Positions 41,767-50,427 of a stretch of DNA of 64,000 bases are shown piece by piece (position 1 is the stretch's first letter; each line of letters starts with the position of its first letter). Made by a program: the position numbers and the translations under genes. The stretch is from Paenibacillus wynnii (GTDB taxonomy: Bacteria; Bacillota; Bacilli; Paenibacillales; Paenibacillaceae), in the NCBI RefSeq assembly GCF_030812855.1, contig NZ_JAUSTK010000005.1, positions 62,001 through 126,000 on the forward strand, given 5' to 3'. The notes beneath the pieces were generated by a model. It was not told where the DNA came from and did no database searches. It saw nothing but the letters and a program-made list of their open reading frames with translations.

Positions 41767-43761
41767 ATGTCAGAGCAGGAAGCTTACGGTCATAAAGGCA
41801 GCCAAGTGCTGGTACAGGACACCATGTTGACAAAAGACGATTCTGAAGATCCTACCGCATGGCTTAGGGATACGGACATCGTATCCTATGATTTCCCTTA
41901 TGCCGCAGATCTGATTGCTGACAGCTTTAATGAATGGTTCAAGGGACAAGCTGCCCTCCCATTCACTGAATCGTGGAGTTGGTGTGTCCTTAATTATGAA
42001 GGTAAACGTGTACACTATTTAACTAAGAGTCCAGAGCATTGGAATTCCTATTGGGAAGATGCTGCTGGATTAAGTTTGCTTTCCCGTAAGTCCTACAACC
42101 TAGAATTGGTGGAAGACGGAAAAAGCATAACCTTCTTGAGTGTGCCTATTTTGACGCGCTCCAAGGGGGATGTTTTTGCTCTGCTTGGCTGTGCTATGTC
42201 AACGGAGCAGTATGAGAAGGGCGGCCGGGAGATAGCTGAAGCCATGGCTCTGCATTATAAGACCTGTTTTTACCGCACATTCGAGCATGTCTTTGTATCT
42301 GATCTGGCAAGTGTACATCAGAATGCCGAACGAGAGAGCGTCCGTCATTCAGTGTTGTTTCAAATTGTTCAACGGATGCACGATAATATTGATGTGGACT
42401 CTGTGCTTATTGAAGTTATTGAGAGTATTTGTGCAATGTACCCAGGAGCCAGGTTAGTGCTATTTATGTCACAGGATCACCGTAGTGCTCATCCTCAAGT
42501 GAAGCCGCTCCCCCCTCGATGGGAGAGTAACGATGTATGTGCCAGGGCATTCAAGGATGGGCGGGTAGCGATTCAAACTAGCAATGTAGACAATAGATAT
42601 CTAGAAATCGGTCTTCCCCTCGGTGGAAAGCAAGGGGTTTATGGTGTTTTTCATATGGTGATATTTAATCCCGACTTTCCGGATGTTGACCTGCGCTTTC
42701 TGACTATGGTGGCTGATACAGCGGGTACTGCCTTTGAGAATGCCAAGTTATATGAACGGTCCAATCAGCTGATTCGTGAATTGCGCATGAGCAATGAGCT
42801 CACTCAGCGTCTGAACCAGAGCTTGCGCCTGGGTGAGATTTTTCAATTTGCCTTTGAGGAGCTGCTGGAAATGTTCCAGGCGGATTATTGTTGTATTCTT
42901 CATTTAGACGAGGAAAAGGGCGGGCTTGAGGCCATAGCCTGCAATTATCCCGCTTTGCTTAATGAAATGATAGATATCGGGCAAGGGATAGGAGGAAGGG
43001 TCTACTCTACCGGGGAGCCGTTGATATTATCTGATTATCTGCAACACTCGGAGACGGCCTCCAAGCTGATGGATGCAACTAAATCCCAATCCATAATTGC
43101 AACTCCGCTTAGTGTAGGCGGAGAGGTGCGTGGAGCCATTATGCTGACCCACCGGGATGCCCATTTTTTCTCATATGATAACTATCGTCTGCTGCAAGCT
43201 ATGGCAGGCCATATCGGACTTGCTGTCGGTAACGCGCGTTTACATGCGGAGGTACGCCGTCTGGCGAACAGAGACAGCCTCACAGGGCTCTACGCACGGC
43301 ATTATCTGGATGAAGAGATCAAGAACAGACAGGGTACTGATTTCTGCGGTTCTTTAATTGTTGTTGATATTGATCAATTCAAGCTGGTTAACGATACTTA
43401 CGGTCATCAGAAAGGCGATAAAATCCTGAAGCAGGTCAGTGATATCGTAAAGTCATCGATCCGAAGGGGAGATATTGCCGCCAGATGGGGTGGTGAAGAA
43501 CTGGCTGTATATTTACCGCAGCTTGGCGTGCAGCAGGCAGCTTTCGTAGCCGAACGAATTCGTACACGGGTTCAGGAGGAGACAGAGCCGCATGTTACTG
43601 TGTCCTGCGGGATTGCTGAATGGAGCTGGACGGACGAACGAGTGAGTGTGGAATCATTATTTTATCGTGCAGATATGGCATTATATGAAGCGAAGAACAA
43701 TGGTCGAAACCGAGTCGTAATTGATAGTAAACAAACCGAGAGCAGAGTGGAAAATCCTTGA
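41767..43761 (+). CDS. GAF-GGDEF diguanylate cyclase, DgcP-like
   Basis: 664 residues, soluble. An N-terminal domain of unclear type, two GAF domains (~200-340 and ~350-495, the second with FEELLEMFQADYCCILHLD), then a GGDEF domain starting RDSLTGLYARHYLDEE with the active loop GGEEL at 575-579. RRGD lies five residues before it, a proper RxxD inhibitory site. It should make c-di-GMP under GAF-ligand control. Position next to rpsD and the GAF-GAF-GGDEF order match B. subtilis DgcP (YtrP) as I know it. AAGGGGATCC precedes the ATG. Confidence 0.9.
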   Translation: MSEQEAYGHKGSQVLVQDTMLTKDDSEDPTAWLRDTDIVSYDFPYAADLIADSFNEWFKGQAALPFTESWSWCVLNYEGKRVHYLTKSPEHWNSYWEDAAGLSLLSRKSYNLELVEDGKSITFLSVPILTRSKGDVFALLGCAMSTEQYEKGGREIAEAMALHYKTCFYRTFEHVFVSDLASVHQNAERESVRHSVLFQIVQRMHDNIDVDSVLIEVIESICAMYPGARLVLFMSQDHRSAHPQVKPLPPRWESNDVCARAFKDGRVAIQTSNVDNRYLEIGLPLGGKQGVYGVFHMVIFNPDFPDVDLRFLTMVADTAGTAFENAKLYERSNQLIRELRMSNELTQRLNQSLRLGEIFQFAFEELLEMFQADYCCILHLDEEKGGLEAIACNYPALLNEMIDIGQGIGGRVYSTGEPLILSDYLQHSETASKLMDATKSQSIIATPLSVGGEVRGAIMLTHRDAHFFSYDNYRLLQAMAGHIGLAVGNARLHAEVRRLANRDSLTGLYARHYLDEEIKNRQGTDFCGSLIVVDIDQFKLVNDTYGHQKGDKILKQVSDIVKSSIRRGDIAARWGGEELAVYLPQLGVQQAAFVAERIRTRVQEETEPHVTVSCGIAEWSWTDERVSVESLFYRADMALYEAKNNGRNRVVIDSKQTESRVENP

Positions 43762-43786
43762 GGCTAAATCCTCAGGGATTTTTTTA
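43752..43786 (+). terminator. Terminator after the GAF-GGDEF gene
   Basis: AATCCTTGAGG-CTAA-ATCCTCAGGGATT stem overlapping the stop codon, then seven T. Confidence 0.75.
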
Positions 43787-43875
43787 TGGAAATTAAAAGA
43801 TTTGGAGCATTGGTCAGTATAACCCCTGCCTATAAGGAGACCCTAAAATAAAATTGGGTAAGGAAGGGTCTGGGG

Positions 43876-44736
43876 ATGATGACAAATCCGGCGGTTCGGA
43901 AATGGATAATGACATGGGTCGTATTAATAACCTGCATTTATAGCAGTGGTTGCAATAAGCTGAGTGACAAACCAGCCGGTGAATATTTGGATCTGGCACT
44001 GGCAGGAATGGCGGGTAGTGACGGGGTTACCTTTGAGGGTGCTACGGCATTGTTGCGAGGTAGTGAAGGGACTCCATACGCGTCCGTATATTATGGCGGG
44101 AACGTGAAGGATCACAATAAGGTAACACTGTATACGCTACTTCCGGATGGGGAAACCACCAAGCCTGAGTCTACTAATCAAATAAAGAAAGCTTCGAGTG
44201 CTACTGACAAACCGTCCTATTATAGCAAGCTGGAGAAAATAGAGGGGGGGTGGAAGGTGCTTTCAGAATCCTCCTCGCAAGAAGGTAATCCACTGCCGCG
44301 CCTTAATCCCTTACATCAGCTAGAGGAGCTTGAGGGGCTGGATAAGACAGTGACTGAGGAAGCTGGAGCAGGAAGAGGGGTCCGGGTATTGCGCATAGAG
44401 CTTTCCCCAGCAGAAGCCCGCCAGCAACTGATTAACCAGTTGGAGCAGGAGATGTCAGCTCTTCGTACCTTTGGACAAACCAAGGAGAATACACTAACGT
44501 CCAACAAACCGGTGCTTAAAAAAGTATTGGATACATTTTGGGAAAAGAAGAATGCAGAGCTTAAGACCAAGCTTGAACGGGCTCAAGTGAAGACCATTTA
44601 CCATTTGAATGTGGACAGTAGGCGCAATCTTCCACAACGTTTGGCATGGACACGAACAATTAGTTACTCAGGGGATGCTCAGAATGCCCTGAGTGAAACC
44701 TATGTAGCTCAGGTTAACTTCTATGGTTATCGTTAA
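43876..44736 (+). CDS. Lipoprotein of unknown function
   Basis: 286 residues. Membrane-anchoring start with lipobox YSSGC (cysteine 26). The mature part is charged with a long helical stretch (~175-240, EARQQLINQLEQEMSALRTF). No recognised domain. ATG 43879 is equally possible. It stands alone between terminators and the M29 peptidase gene. Confidence 0.7.
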   Translation: MMTNPAVRKWIMTWVVLITCIYSSGCNKLSDKPAGEYLDLALAGMAGSDGVTFEGATALLRGSEGTPYASVYYGGNVKDHNKVTLYTLLPDGETTKPESTNQIKKASSATDKPSYYSKLEKIEGGWKVLSESSSQEGNPLPRLNPLHQLEELEGLDKTVTEEAGAGRGVRVLRIELSPAEARQQLINQLEQEMSALRTFGQTKENTLTSNKPVLKKVLDTFWEKKNAELKTKLERAQVKTIYHLNVDSRRNLPQRLAWTRTISYSGDAQNALSETYVAQVNFYGYR

Positions 44737-44806
44737 TTATCACAGGGCAACTGAAGTCTTGCGCTCTTTATTGAGAGTGCTACAATAGATAAGTATGTGA
44801 TTTTTA

Positions 44807-44833
44807 GGAAGAGGAAGAGGAAGGAAGAGGAAG
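44807..44833 (+). repeat. GGAAGA repeats forming the ribosome binding site of the M29 peptidase
   Basis: AGGAAGAGGAAGAGG followed by AAGGAAGAGGAAG directly abuts the ATG: four to five GGAAGA-like units. Each holds a purine-rich weak Shine-Dalgarno. Slippage would change the spacing between site and start codon. Confidence 0.7.
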
Positions 44834-45949
44834 ATGAAAGATCCCAGAATTCAAAAGCTGGCGGAAAACCTTATCGGGTACTCCGTAAATGTACAGCCAG
44901 GCGAGAACGTGCTCGTCGAAATGATTGGCAATGAGCGAGACTTGATCAATGCGATTGTAGAAGAAATCGGCAAGGTTGGCGGACATGCTTTTGTCCAGCT
45001 AACAGACCGGACGGTACAACGCAGTATGCTTAAATATGCAACTAAGGAAAGTTTGCAGGCGTGGGCTGAGATTGATTTGAACCGAATGAAACAAATGGAC
45101 TGCTATATCGGTATCCGTGCGGGCGAGAATGTTAACGACCTGTCAGATGTACCTGAAGAGAAGATGAAGCTATATAACTCCCTGTATTCCCACCCAATTC
45201 ACAGTGAACAACGGGTAAAACATACGAAATGGGTAGTCTTACGTTATCCAAATGCCAGCATGGCGCAGCTCGCTAATACGAGCACAGAAGCTTTTGAGGA
45301 TTTCTATTTTGAAGTCTGCAATCTGGATTATGCCAAAATGGATAAGGCACAGGATGCGCTGGCTGATCTGATGAAAAGAACAGACAAAGTACGTATATCA
45401 GGTCCCGGCACGGAGCTTACCTTCTCTATTAAAGGGATTGGAGCCGAGAAATGTTCCGGTCAGAAAAACATTCCGGATGGCGAAGTATACAGCGCACCTA
45501 TTCGTAATTCCGTTAATGGTACAATCAGCTACAATGCTGCGACCCTATATAACGGGGTAACTTTTGAGAATGTGAAATTTAGCTTTGAGAACGGTAAAAT
45601 CGTTGAGGCTTCAAGTAACGATAGCGAACGTCTGAATGATATTTTGGATTCGGATGAGGGAGCACGTCATATCGGTGAATTTGCGATCGGGTTTAATCCG
45701 TACATACTGCACCCGATGAAGGATATTCTTTTTGATGAAAAAATCGCAGGTAGCCTTCATTTCACACCGGGCCAAGCATATGAAGTAACGGATAACGGCA
45801 ACCGCTCCTCCATTCATTGGGACCTTGTGCTGATTCAACGGCCGGAATATGGTGGCGGAGAGATCTATTTTGACGATATCCTTATCCGTAAAGACGGTAT
45901 TTTTGTTCTTCCCGAGCTGGAAGGTCTTAATCCAGAGAACCTGAAGTAA
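44834..45949 (+). CDS. M29-family metallo-aminopeptidase (PepS/AmpS)
   Basis: 371 residues, the family's usual ~410 minus a little. Metal ligands are visible in IPDGEVYSAP (Glu), HIGEFAIGFN (Glu), the Tyr/His segment LHFTPGQAYEV and SSIHWDLV (His, Asp). It removes N-terminal residues from peptides in the cytoplasm. Translation depends on the unusual GGAAGA repeat described separately. Confidence 0.92.
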   Translation: MKDPRIQKLAENLIGYSVNVQPGENVLVEMIGNERDLINAIVEEIGKVGGHAFVQLTDRTVQRSMLKYATKESLQAWAEIDLNRMKQMDCYIGIRAGENVNDLSDVPEEKMKLYNSLYSHPIHSEQRVKHTKWVVLRYPNASMAQLANTSTEAFEDFYFEVCNLDYAKMDKAQDALADLMKRTDKVRISGPGTELTFSIKGIGAEKCSGQKNIPDGEVYSAPIRNSVNGTISYNAATLYNGVTFENVKFSFENGKIVEASSNDSERLNDILDSDEGARHIGEFAIGFNPYILHPMKDILFDEKIAGSLHFTPGQAYEVTDNGNRSSIHWDLVLIQRPEYGGGEIYFDDILIRKDGIFVLPELEGLNPENLK

Positions 45950-46052
45950 AATAGAAGATAAGAAAACACCTTGCGCGAGTAAGCGAATTCAATGTATCAT
46001 GGAATTGATTACAAGTAGATCATGTTCATATTCAGGTTGCGGAGGGATTCAT

Positions 46053-46298
46053 ATGTCCAGTAACAATGCGGCAATCGTTGATATTGCCCAAACAGCGAGC
46101 CAGTTCAATTCTTCTATCGTTCTTCAAGCAGAAAACAAGTACATTGATGTAAAGAGTATCCTTGGGTTATTCACTACATTGGTATCCAGCCAAAGCTATG
46201 AACTGCATGTGCATGGCACTGATGCTGAAGAAGCGAAGAAGGCAATGAGCGATGTATTCGCCAAACACGGTTTGAATTTTACTGTTGTAGCGGAGTAA
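46053..46298 (+). CDS. HPr-fold protein without the catalytic histidine
   Basis: 81 residues from ATG 46053 (GCGGAGGG upstream). The region QTASQFNSSIVLQAENKYIDVKSILGLFTTLVS aligns without gaps to HPr around Ser46 (here S35 in DVKSILGL). The position of His15 is Asn4, and HPr strand 1 is missing. It therefore cannot carry phosphate for the PTS, but the serine used for catabolite control remains, the logic of Crh. It is a possible CcpA co-effector or another HPr-kinase substrate. It follows the M29 gene by ~100 bases and has its own terminator. Confidence 0.75.
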   Translation: MSSNNAAIVDIAQTASQFNSSIVLQAENKYIDVKSILGLFTTLVSSQSYELHVHGTDAEEAKKAMSDVFAKHGLNFTVVAE

Positions 46299-46310
46299 AT
46301 TCTTTTCCCG

Positions 46311-46344
46311 AAACGTCTTGTCGATTTTGACGGGACGTTTTTTT
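46311..46344 (+). terminator. Terminator after the HPr-like gene
   Basis: AAACGTCTTGTC-GATTTT-GACGGGACGTTT followed by TTTT. Confidence 0.8.
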
Positions 46345-46443
46345 AATTCTAAAAAACTGTATTCTTGTATTGATATCCGATTTCGACTAATATTAAATTA
46401 AATAGGATTACTGTTTAACTTTTGGACATGGGGGGGAAGATGC

Positions 46444-46737
46444 ATGACTTCATCGGATTTGCAGGAACAGCTTAATCTTAAAGCAATTACTCTTCTACAA
46501 GAAGATGCCGATAAAATTGAGAAGCTTATCGAAGTGCAGATGGAAAATCTGGCCACGCGTTACTGCCCTCTCTATGAGGAAGTGCTGGATACCCAAATGT
46601 ACGGTTTCTCTAAGGAAGTTGACTTCGCCGTCAGAGCGGGTCTGGTGTCTGAACTTACAGGCAAGTTAGTATTAAGCAAGCTGGAACGGAATTTGGCCGT
46701 TTTATACGAGGCATTAAATAACAAGGCGAAGCAATAA
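46444..46737 (+). CDS. ylaN: YlaN-like protein (UPF0358/DUF1507)
   Basis: 97 residues with the family core [54 protein letters not shown]. subtilis YlaN is a small helical protein needed under iron limitation and reported to bind Fur. GGGGGGAAG lies just before the ATG. It stands alone. Confidence 0.92.
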   Translation: MTSSDLQEQLNLKAITLLQEDADKIEKLIEVQMENLATRYCPLYEEVLDTQMYGFSKEVDFAVRAGLVSELTGKLVLSKLERNLAVLYEALNNKAKQ

Positions 46738-46790
46738 AGTCTGATTCTTACTGCTTAATTATCGGACAAGATTTTTCTTAGCCAAAATTA

Positions 46791-46834
46791 AAAGCGCACA
46801 AGAGAGCCCGGGAGCCGCTCATGTGCGCTTTTTG
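46791..46834. terminator. Bidirectional terminator
   Basis: AAAGCGCACAAGAG..CTCATGTGCGCTTTTT between convergent ylaN and the antiporter gene. Confidence 0.8.
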
Positions 46835-46848
46835 CTTATCCTAAAAAG

Positions 46849-47919
46849 TTATACAAGATAGAAGGAGACGCCTAAAATGAGGTATACCGCTAACAGCAGC
46901 AGTCCTTCGTACCAGTTGGTTGAACCATCCTGAATAATCGATTTAGCAATAAAAACAGATACACCGATTGCTACTAACTCAATAGCTGTAAAAACGATGT
47001 CCATCGTGTCGCCCATAAAATAACTCGCGAAAATAAGCACTGGAGCTACGAACAAGGCGATTTGAAGACTGCTTCCTACAGCTATTTCTACAGCTGCACC
47101 CATTTTATTCTTCATGGCAAGTAGAATGGCTGCACTATGCTCGGCAGCATTACCAATGATAGCTACAAGGAATGCTCCTACGAACAGTTCACTGAGTCCG
47201 AAGCGTTCTGTCAATGTTTCGAGTGTTCCCACAAGCCATTCACTGACGAAAGCTACCATAACGGTCGCTAGCACCAAATAAAGGATTGATTTCTTTTTGG
47301 ACCATACAGGTGCATGTTCATTAGGCAATTCTTCTTCGTTATCTTCAGTTACGTCATCCAGGAACTTTTTATGTGTAATCATGGAGAAGACGAGCCACGC
47401 CAGATAAGACGCAATGAGCAGTCCAGCAACAATCAGACTGAGAAGATCCGTATCTCTTTCTGTAATGGAATGTGTGTTAAAGAACATAGCGGGAACGAAT
47501 AAGGCGATCACGGCTACGATCATTAAGGATCCATTAAGCCCAGCAAGCGTAACGTTGAAATTTTGTATCTTGAACTTCAAGCCCCCGGCAAATATACTGA
47601 GACCAAGAACAAGCAATAAATTACCGATGATAGAGCCAGTCAGACTTGCCTTAACCATATCGTATAATCCTTCTTTTACGAGGAAGAACGCGATAATCAG
47701 CTCGGCAGCATTACCAAAGGTTGCGTTAAGAAAACCACCCAGACGTTGTCCTGCATAATGAGCTACACTTTCCGTTGCTCTGCCTAGAAAACCGGCTACA
47801 AAAACGACAGCGATGGCAGAAAGGATAAACTGAAGTGTGTGGTCCCAGTTTGCATAATGTCCTATCGCGCTAAGCGCAAAGGTGACGATGAGTAGTGATG
47901 GAGAAATCCATTTTTTCAT
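46849..47919 (-). CDS. Calcium/cation:proton antiporter (CaCA family, Cax type)
   Basis: 356 residues from ATG 47919 with GGAGTGAG upstream. Eleven or so hydrophobic helices. The two alpha repeats are clear: GGFLNATFGNAAELIIAFF near 65-82 and FVGAFLVAIIGNAAEHSAAIL near 235-255, separated by an acidic loop (EDNEEELPNEHAP). It exports Ca2+ (or similar cations) in exchange for protons, like B. subtilis ChaA. Confidence 0.92.
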   Translation of the reverse strand: MKKWISPSLLIVTFALSAIGHYANWDHTLQFILSAIAVVFVAGFLGRATESVAHYAGQRLGGFLNATFGNAAELIIAFFLVKEGLYDMVKASLTGSIIGNLLLVLGLSIFAGGLKFKIQNFNVTLAGLNGSLMIVAVIALFVPAMFFNTHSITERDTDLLSLIVAGLLIASYLAWLVFSMITHKKFLDDVTEDNEEELPNEHAPVWSKKKSILYLVLATVMVAFVSEWLVGTLETLTERFGLSELFVGAFLVAIIGNAAEHSAAILLAMKNKMGAAVEIAVGSSLQIALFVAPVLIFASYFMGDTMDIVFTAIELVAIGVSVFIAKSIIQDGSTNWYEGLLLLAVYLILGVSFYLV

Positions 47920-48071
47920 GTGATAGCTCACTCCAGTCCAATTTATGTATATTTATTTCATACTCAATATACCCAAATTGACCCAGTATGTAAACGGAGA
48001 GAGAAAGTGATTTGCTTTTTAGCCTGTTTAGGAATTACAATAATTGATAATGAGTGTAAGGGGGATTTGGC

Positions 48072-48437
48072 ATGGCGGAACAACTTCAGCTGGAAATGGG
48101 AAATATACGTATCTCTAATGATGTGGTCTCAAAAATTGCCGGATTGGCTGCTTTGGAGACTCCAGGGATTGCAGCCATGTCAGGAGGCTTGTCAGAGGGC
48201 TGGGCAAAACGCCTTAGCGGCAAAAATGTGCAAAAGGGTGTAACCGTTGAAGTGGGTCAACTGGAAGCTGCTGTAGATCTGCGTATTATCGTTCTCTATG
48301 AAACACCTATCCATGAGGTATGCCGGATGTTGCAGCAGAATGTACGTTCAGCTGTGGAGAGCATGACAGGACTTCATATCGTAGAAGTTAATGTTAAGGT
48401 TGAAGGCGTTGCCTTTAAAAATGATGAGATTTCTTAA
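48072..48437 (+). CDS. Asp23/Gls24 family envelope stress protein
   Basis: 121 residues. NIRISNDVVSKIAGLAALETPGIAAM and the later VTVEVGQLEAAVDLRIIVLYETPIHEVCRMLQQNVRSAVESMTGLHIVEVNVKVEGV are the complete Asp23/DUF322 pattern. Members are membrane-associated via partners such as AmaP, which is not present here. GGGGGATTTG precedes the ATG. Confidence 0.93.
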   Translation: MAEQLQLEMGNIRISNDVVSKIAGLAALETPGIAAMSGGLSEGWAKRLSGKNVQKGVTVEVGQLEAAVDLRIIVLYETPIHEVCRMLQQNVRSAVESMTGLHIVEVNVKVEGVAFKNDEIS

Positions 48438-48485
48438 ACGGCTCATAACTGCTTGGTGATGTGAGAATCTGGCAGCGCTTTACTG

Positions 48486-48530
48486 AGGCTATCCTATTTG
48501 TAGTTTTTCTACGAATAAGATAGCCTTTTT
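48486..48530 (+). terminator. Terminator after the Asp23-like gene
   Basis: AGGCTATC.TATT..AATAAGATAGCCTTTTT long stem with T tract. Confidence 0.8.
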
Positions 48531-48551
48531 CCTGTTCATATCATGCAAAGT

Positions 48552-48593
48552 AAAAAAACAGCAGGTCTACGAGTTACCGAAGACTTGCTGTTT
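48552..48593 (-). terminator. Terminator after the ftsW-like gene
   Basis: On the minus strand ACAGCAAGTCT..AGACCTGCTGT stem, then seven T. Confidence 0.8.
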
Positions 48594-48620
48594 GATGTTT
48601 GTGATTCACTGAATTGTTCG

Positions 48621-49829
48621 CTATCTTGCACGCACCTGTCTGACCGTCGTTACAGATTTCGTAACTTCCTCTTTGGCTGGACGGTTAGATTCTCGAGAGA
48701 TACTAAGCATAATTCCCATGGAGAGCATCATGACCAGCATAGAGGATCCTCCGTAGCTGATAAAAGGCAAGGTGACACCCGTTAACGGGATGGTCTTCGT
48801 CACGCCTCCAATATTAACAAACGCTTGAATGGCGATCCAGCCCATTATTCCAATCCCTACAAGTGTTCCGAAGGGATCAGGACACCTTAGTGCAATTAAA
48901 ATACCCCTCCAAATAAAATATAAATAGATGAGTAGAAAAAGTGCAGTCCCTACAAAACCCAGCTCTTCTCCCATAACAGCGAAGATGAAATCTGTCTCTG
49001 GATTTTTTAGATAGTTCAGCTTCTGTACGCTTTGACCGAAACCGGCACCACTTACGCCTCCTTGACCCAATGCAGTCAAAGACTGGATGATGTTGTAGCC
49101 GGTGCCTTTTGGGTCGTCATAAGGATCTATAAACGCCTCAATACGGCCTTTCTTGTAGTCTTGCTCCGCCACAGACTTCTCTTGCACAGGTGAAAAGGAG
49201 TCAACTACTGTTTTGGCCCCCAAGACAAGACCAGCGCCGAGCACAAGCAGCACAATGGAGGCTAGAATATGCTTCAAGCTCGCTCCCCCTGCAAACACCA
49301 CAAGACCGCTTGTAGCTACCAAAATGAGGCATGAGCCTAAGTCAGGCTGCATCATAATTAATCCGGCAACGATGCCGACAATAACCATAACGGGGATATA
49401 GCCAGTTCGGAAATCTCTTAGCCGTTCACCCTTTTTGGTGATAAGAGCGGAGAGGTACAAGATGATAGAAATTTTGGCGAGCTCTGTCGGTTGAATTCCT
49501 AGACTACCTATACTGAGCCAGCTCTTCGCACCATTGATTCTTTCGGTAGATGCGACCATCAGTAATAAAATAAGTGTAATAATGAATATGGGAGCATACC
49601 ATTTCTTGAATCTGCTGTAATGAATATTCATCACTGTGAACATGACGAAGCTGCCAAGGACCACCCAAACAAGCTGGCGTTTTAAGAAATATAACGGATC
49701 TCCTCTAAAGTAAAGGCTGGAACTTGAGCTGAACACCATAATTACTCCAAAGCCAACAAGCAGAAGCGTAAGTATCAATAATTGAAAATCAGGGGTTCCT
49801 TTTTTAGCGGGAGTACTCTTTGATTTCAT
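48621..49829 (-). CDS. SEDS peptidoglycan glycosyltransferase (FtsW/SpoVE family)
   Basis: 402 residues from ATG 49829 with AGGAG upstream; a TTG at 49847 overlaps that site. Ten membrane helices. Family marks: INGAKSWLSIGSLGIQPTELAKI, MMQPDLGS, KNPETDFIFAVMGEELGF, and TGVTLPFISYGGSSML. Polymerises lipid II with a cognate class B PBP. The large extracytoplasmic loop (EAFIDPYDDPKGTGYNIIQSL) is canonical. Choosing among FtsW, SpoVE and RodA is uncertain; FtsW/SpoVE is closest. Confidence 0.92.
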   Translation of the reverse strand: MKSKSTPAKKGTPDFQLLILTLLLVGFGVIMVFSSSSSLYFRGDPLYFLKRQLVWVVLGSFVMFTVMNIHYSRFKKWYAPIFIITLILLLMVASTERINGAKSWLSIGSLGIQPTELAKISIILYLSALITKKGERLRDFRTGYIPVMVIVGIVAGLIMMQPDLGSCLILVATSGLVVFAGGASLKHILASIVLLVLGAGLVLGAKTVVDSFSPVQEKSVAEQDYKKGRIEAFIDPYDDPKGTGYNIIQSLTALGQGGVSGAGFGQSVQKLNYLKNPETDFIFAVMGEELGFVGTALFLLIYLYFIWRGILIALRCPDPFGTLVGIGIMGWIAIQAFVNIGGVTKTIPLTGVTLPFISYGGSSMLVMMLSMGIMLSISRESNRPAKEEVTKSVTTVRQVRAR

Positions 49830-49843
49830 TGTTGTGCTCCTGT

Positions 49844-50191
49844 TCAAGCCTCAAGCAGCTGCTTTAGTTCCAAAATGCGTTTTCCCGCAATCTCAAGCAC
49901 TGGTTGTGGCACAGGAGACTCGTATTCCAAACCGTGAGGGAAAGTTGCCTTGCCCAAGTAAACGGCTTCAATAGCAAGCACAGTGTCCGGTTTCTCCAGT
50001 TTACCTTCGACAGCACGGGTATTTACTCGAAGGAAATATTCGCCGCCGTTCTGCTTGTCTTCAATCTTGCAGTCATAAGTGGCACGATAGTATTCCCACT
50101 GCCAACGTATAAACCCTGCTTTTTCCGCGCTTTCGTCCAGGTAGAGAAGATCACTTTGAAGTCCCACGAGGCCCGTGTTCTCAAAAATCAT
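49844..50191 (-). CDS. YugN-like protein
   Basis: 115 residues from ATG 50191, which is 11 bases after GGGGGG; the longer reading lacks a site. MIFENTGLVGLQSDLLYLDESAEKAGF and WQWEYYRATYDCKIED fit the YugN-like family (~130 aa, alpha/beta). Function unknown. It lies 14 bases upstream of the SEDS gene, which suggests cotranscription. Confidence 0.8.
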   Translation of the reverse strand: MIFENTGLVGLQSDLLYLDESAEKAGFIRWQWEYYRATYDCKIEDKQNGGEYFLRVNTRAVEGKLEKPDTVLAIEAVYLGKATFPHGLEYESPVPQPVLEIAGKRILELKQLLEA

Positions 50192-50427
50192 GGCGCACAT
50201 ATCCCCCTTATGAGTATAATGATTATTTTTTTTAACAAAATGTTCACGTTCTACCTCATGATAGTATGTTTCTATGGGTTGTGCAAGACTGGAGGGACGT
50301 GTGTAATACACAGTTTTTCATGTTTCTGCTACAATAAAAGGCATATTATTGATTTTTGCGGGTATAGAGAAAAAGGATGGCTTCCAATTTGTATGGGGGC
50401 GACTTTTAGGGAAGGGATGGAGAAAAT

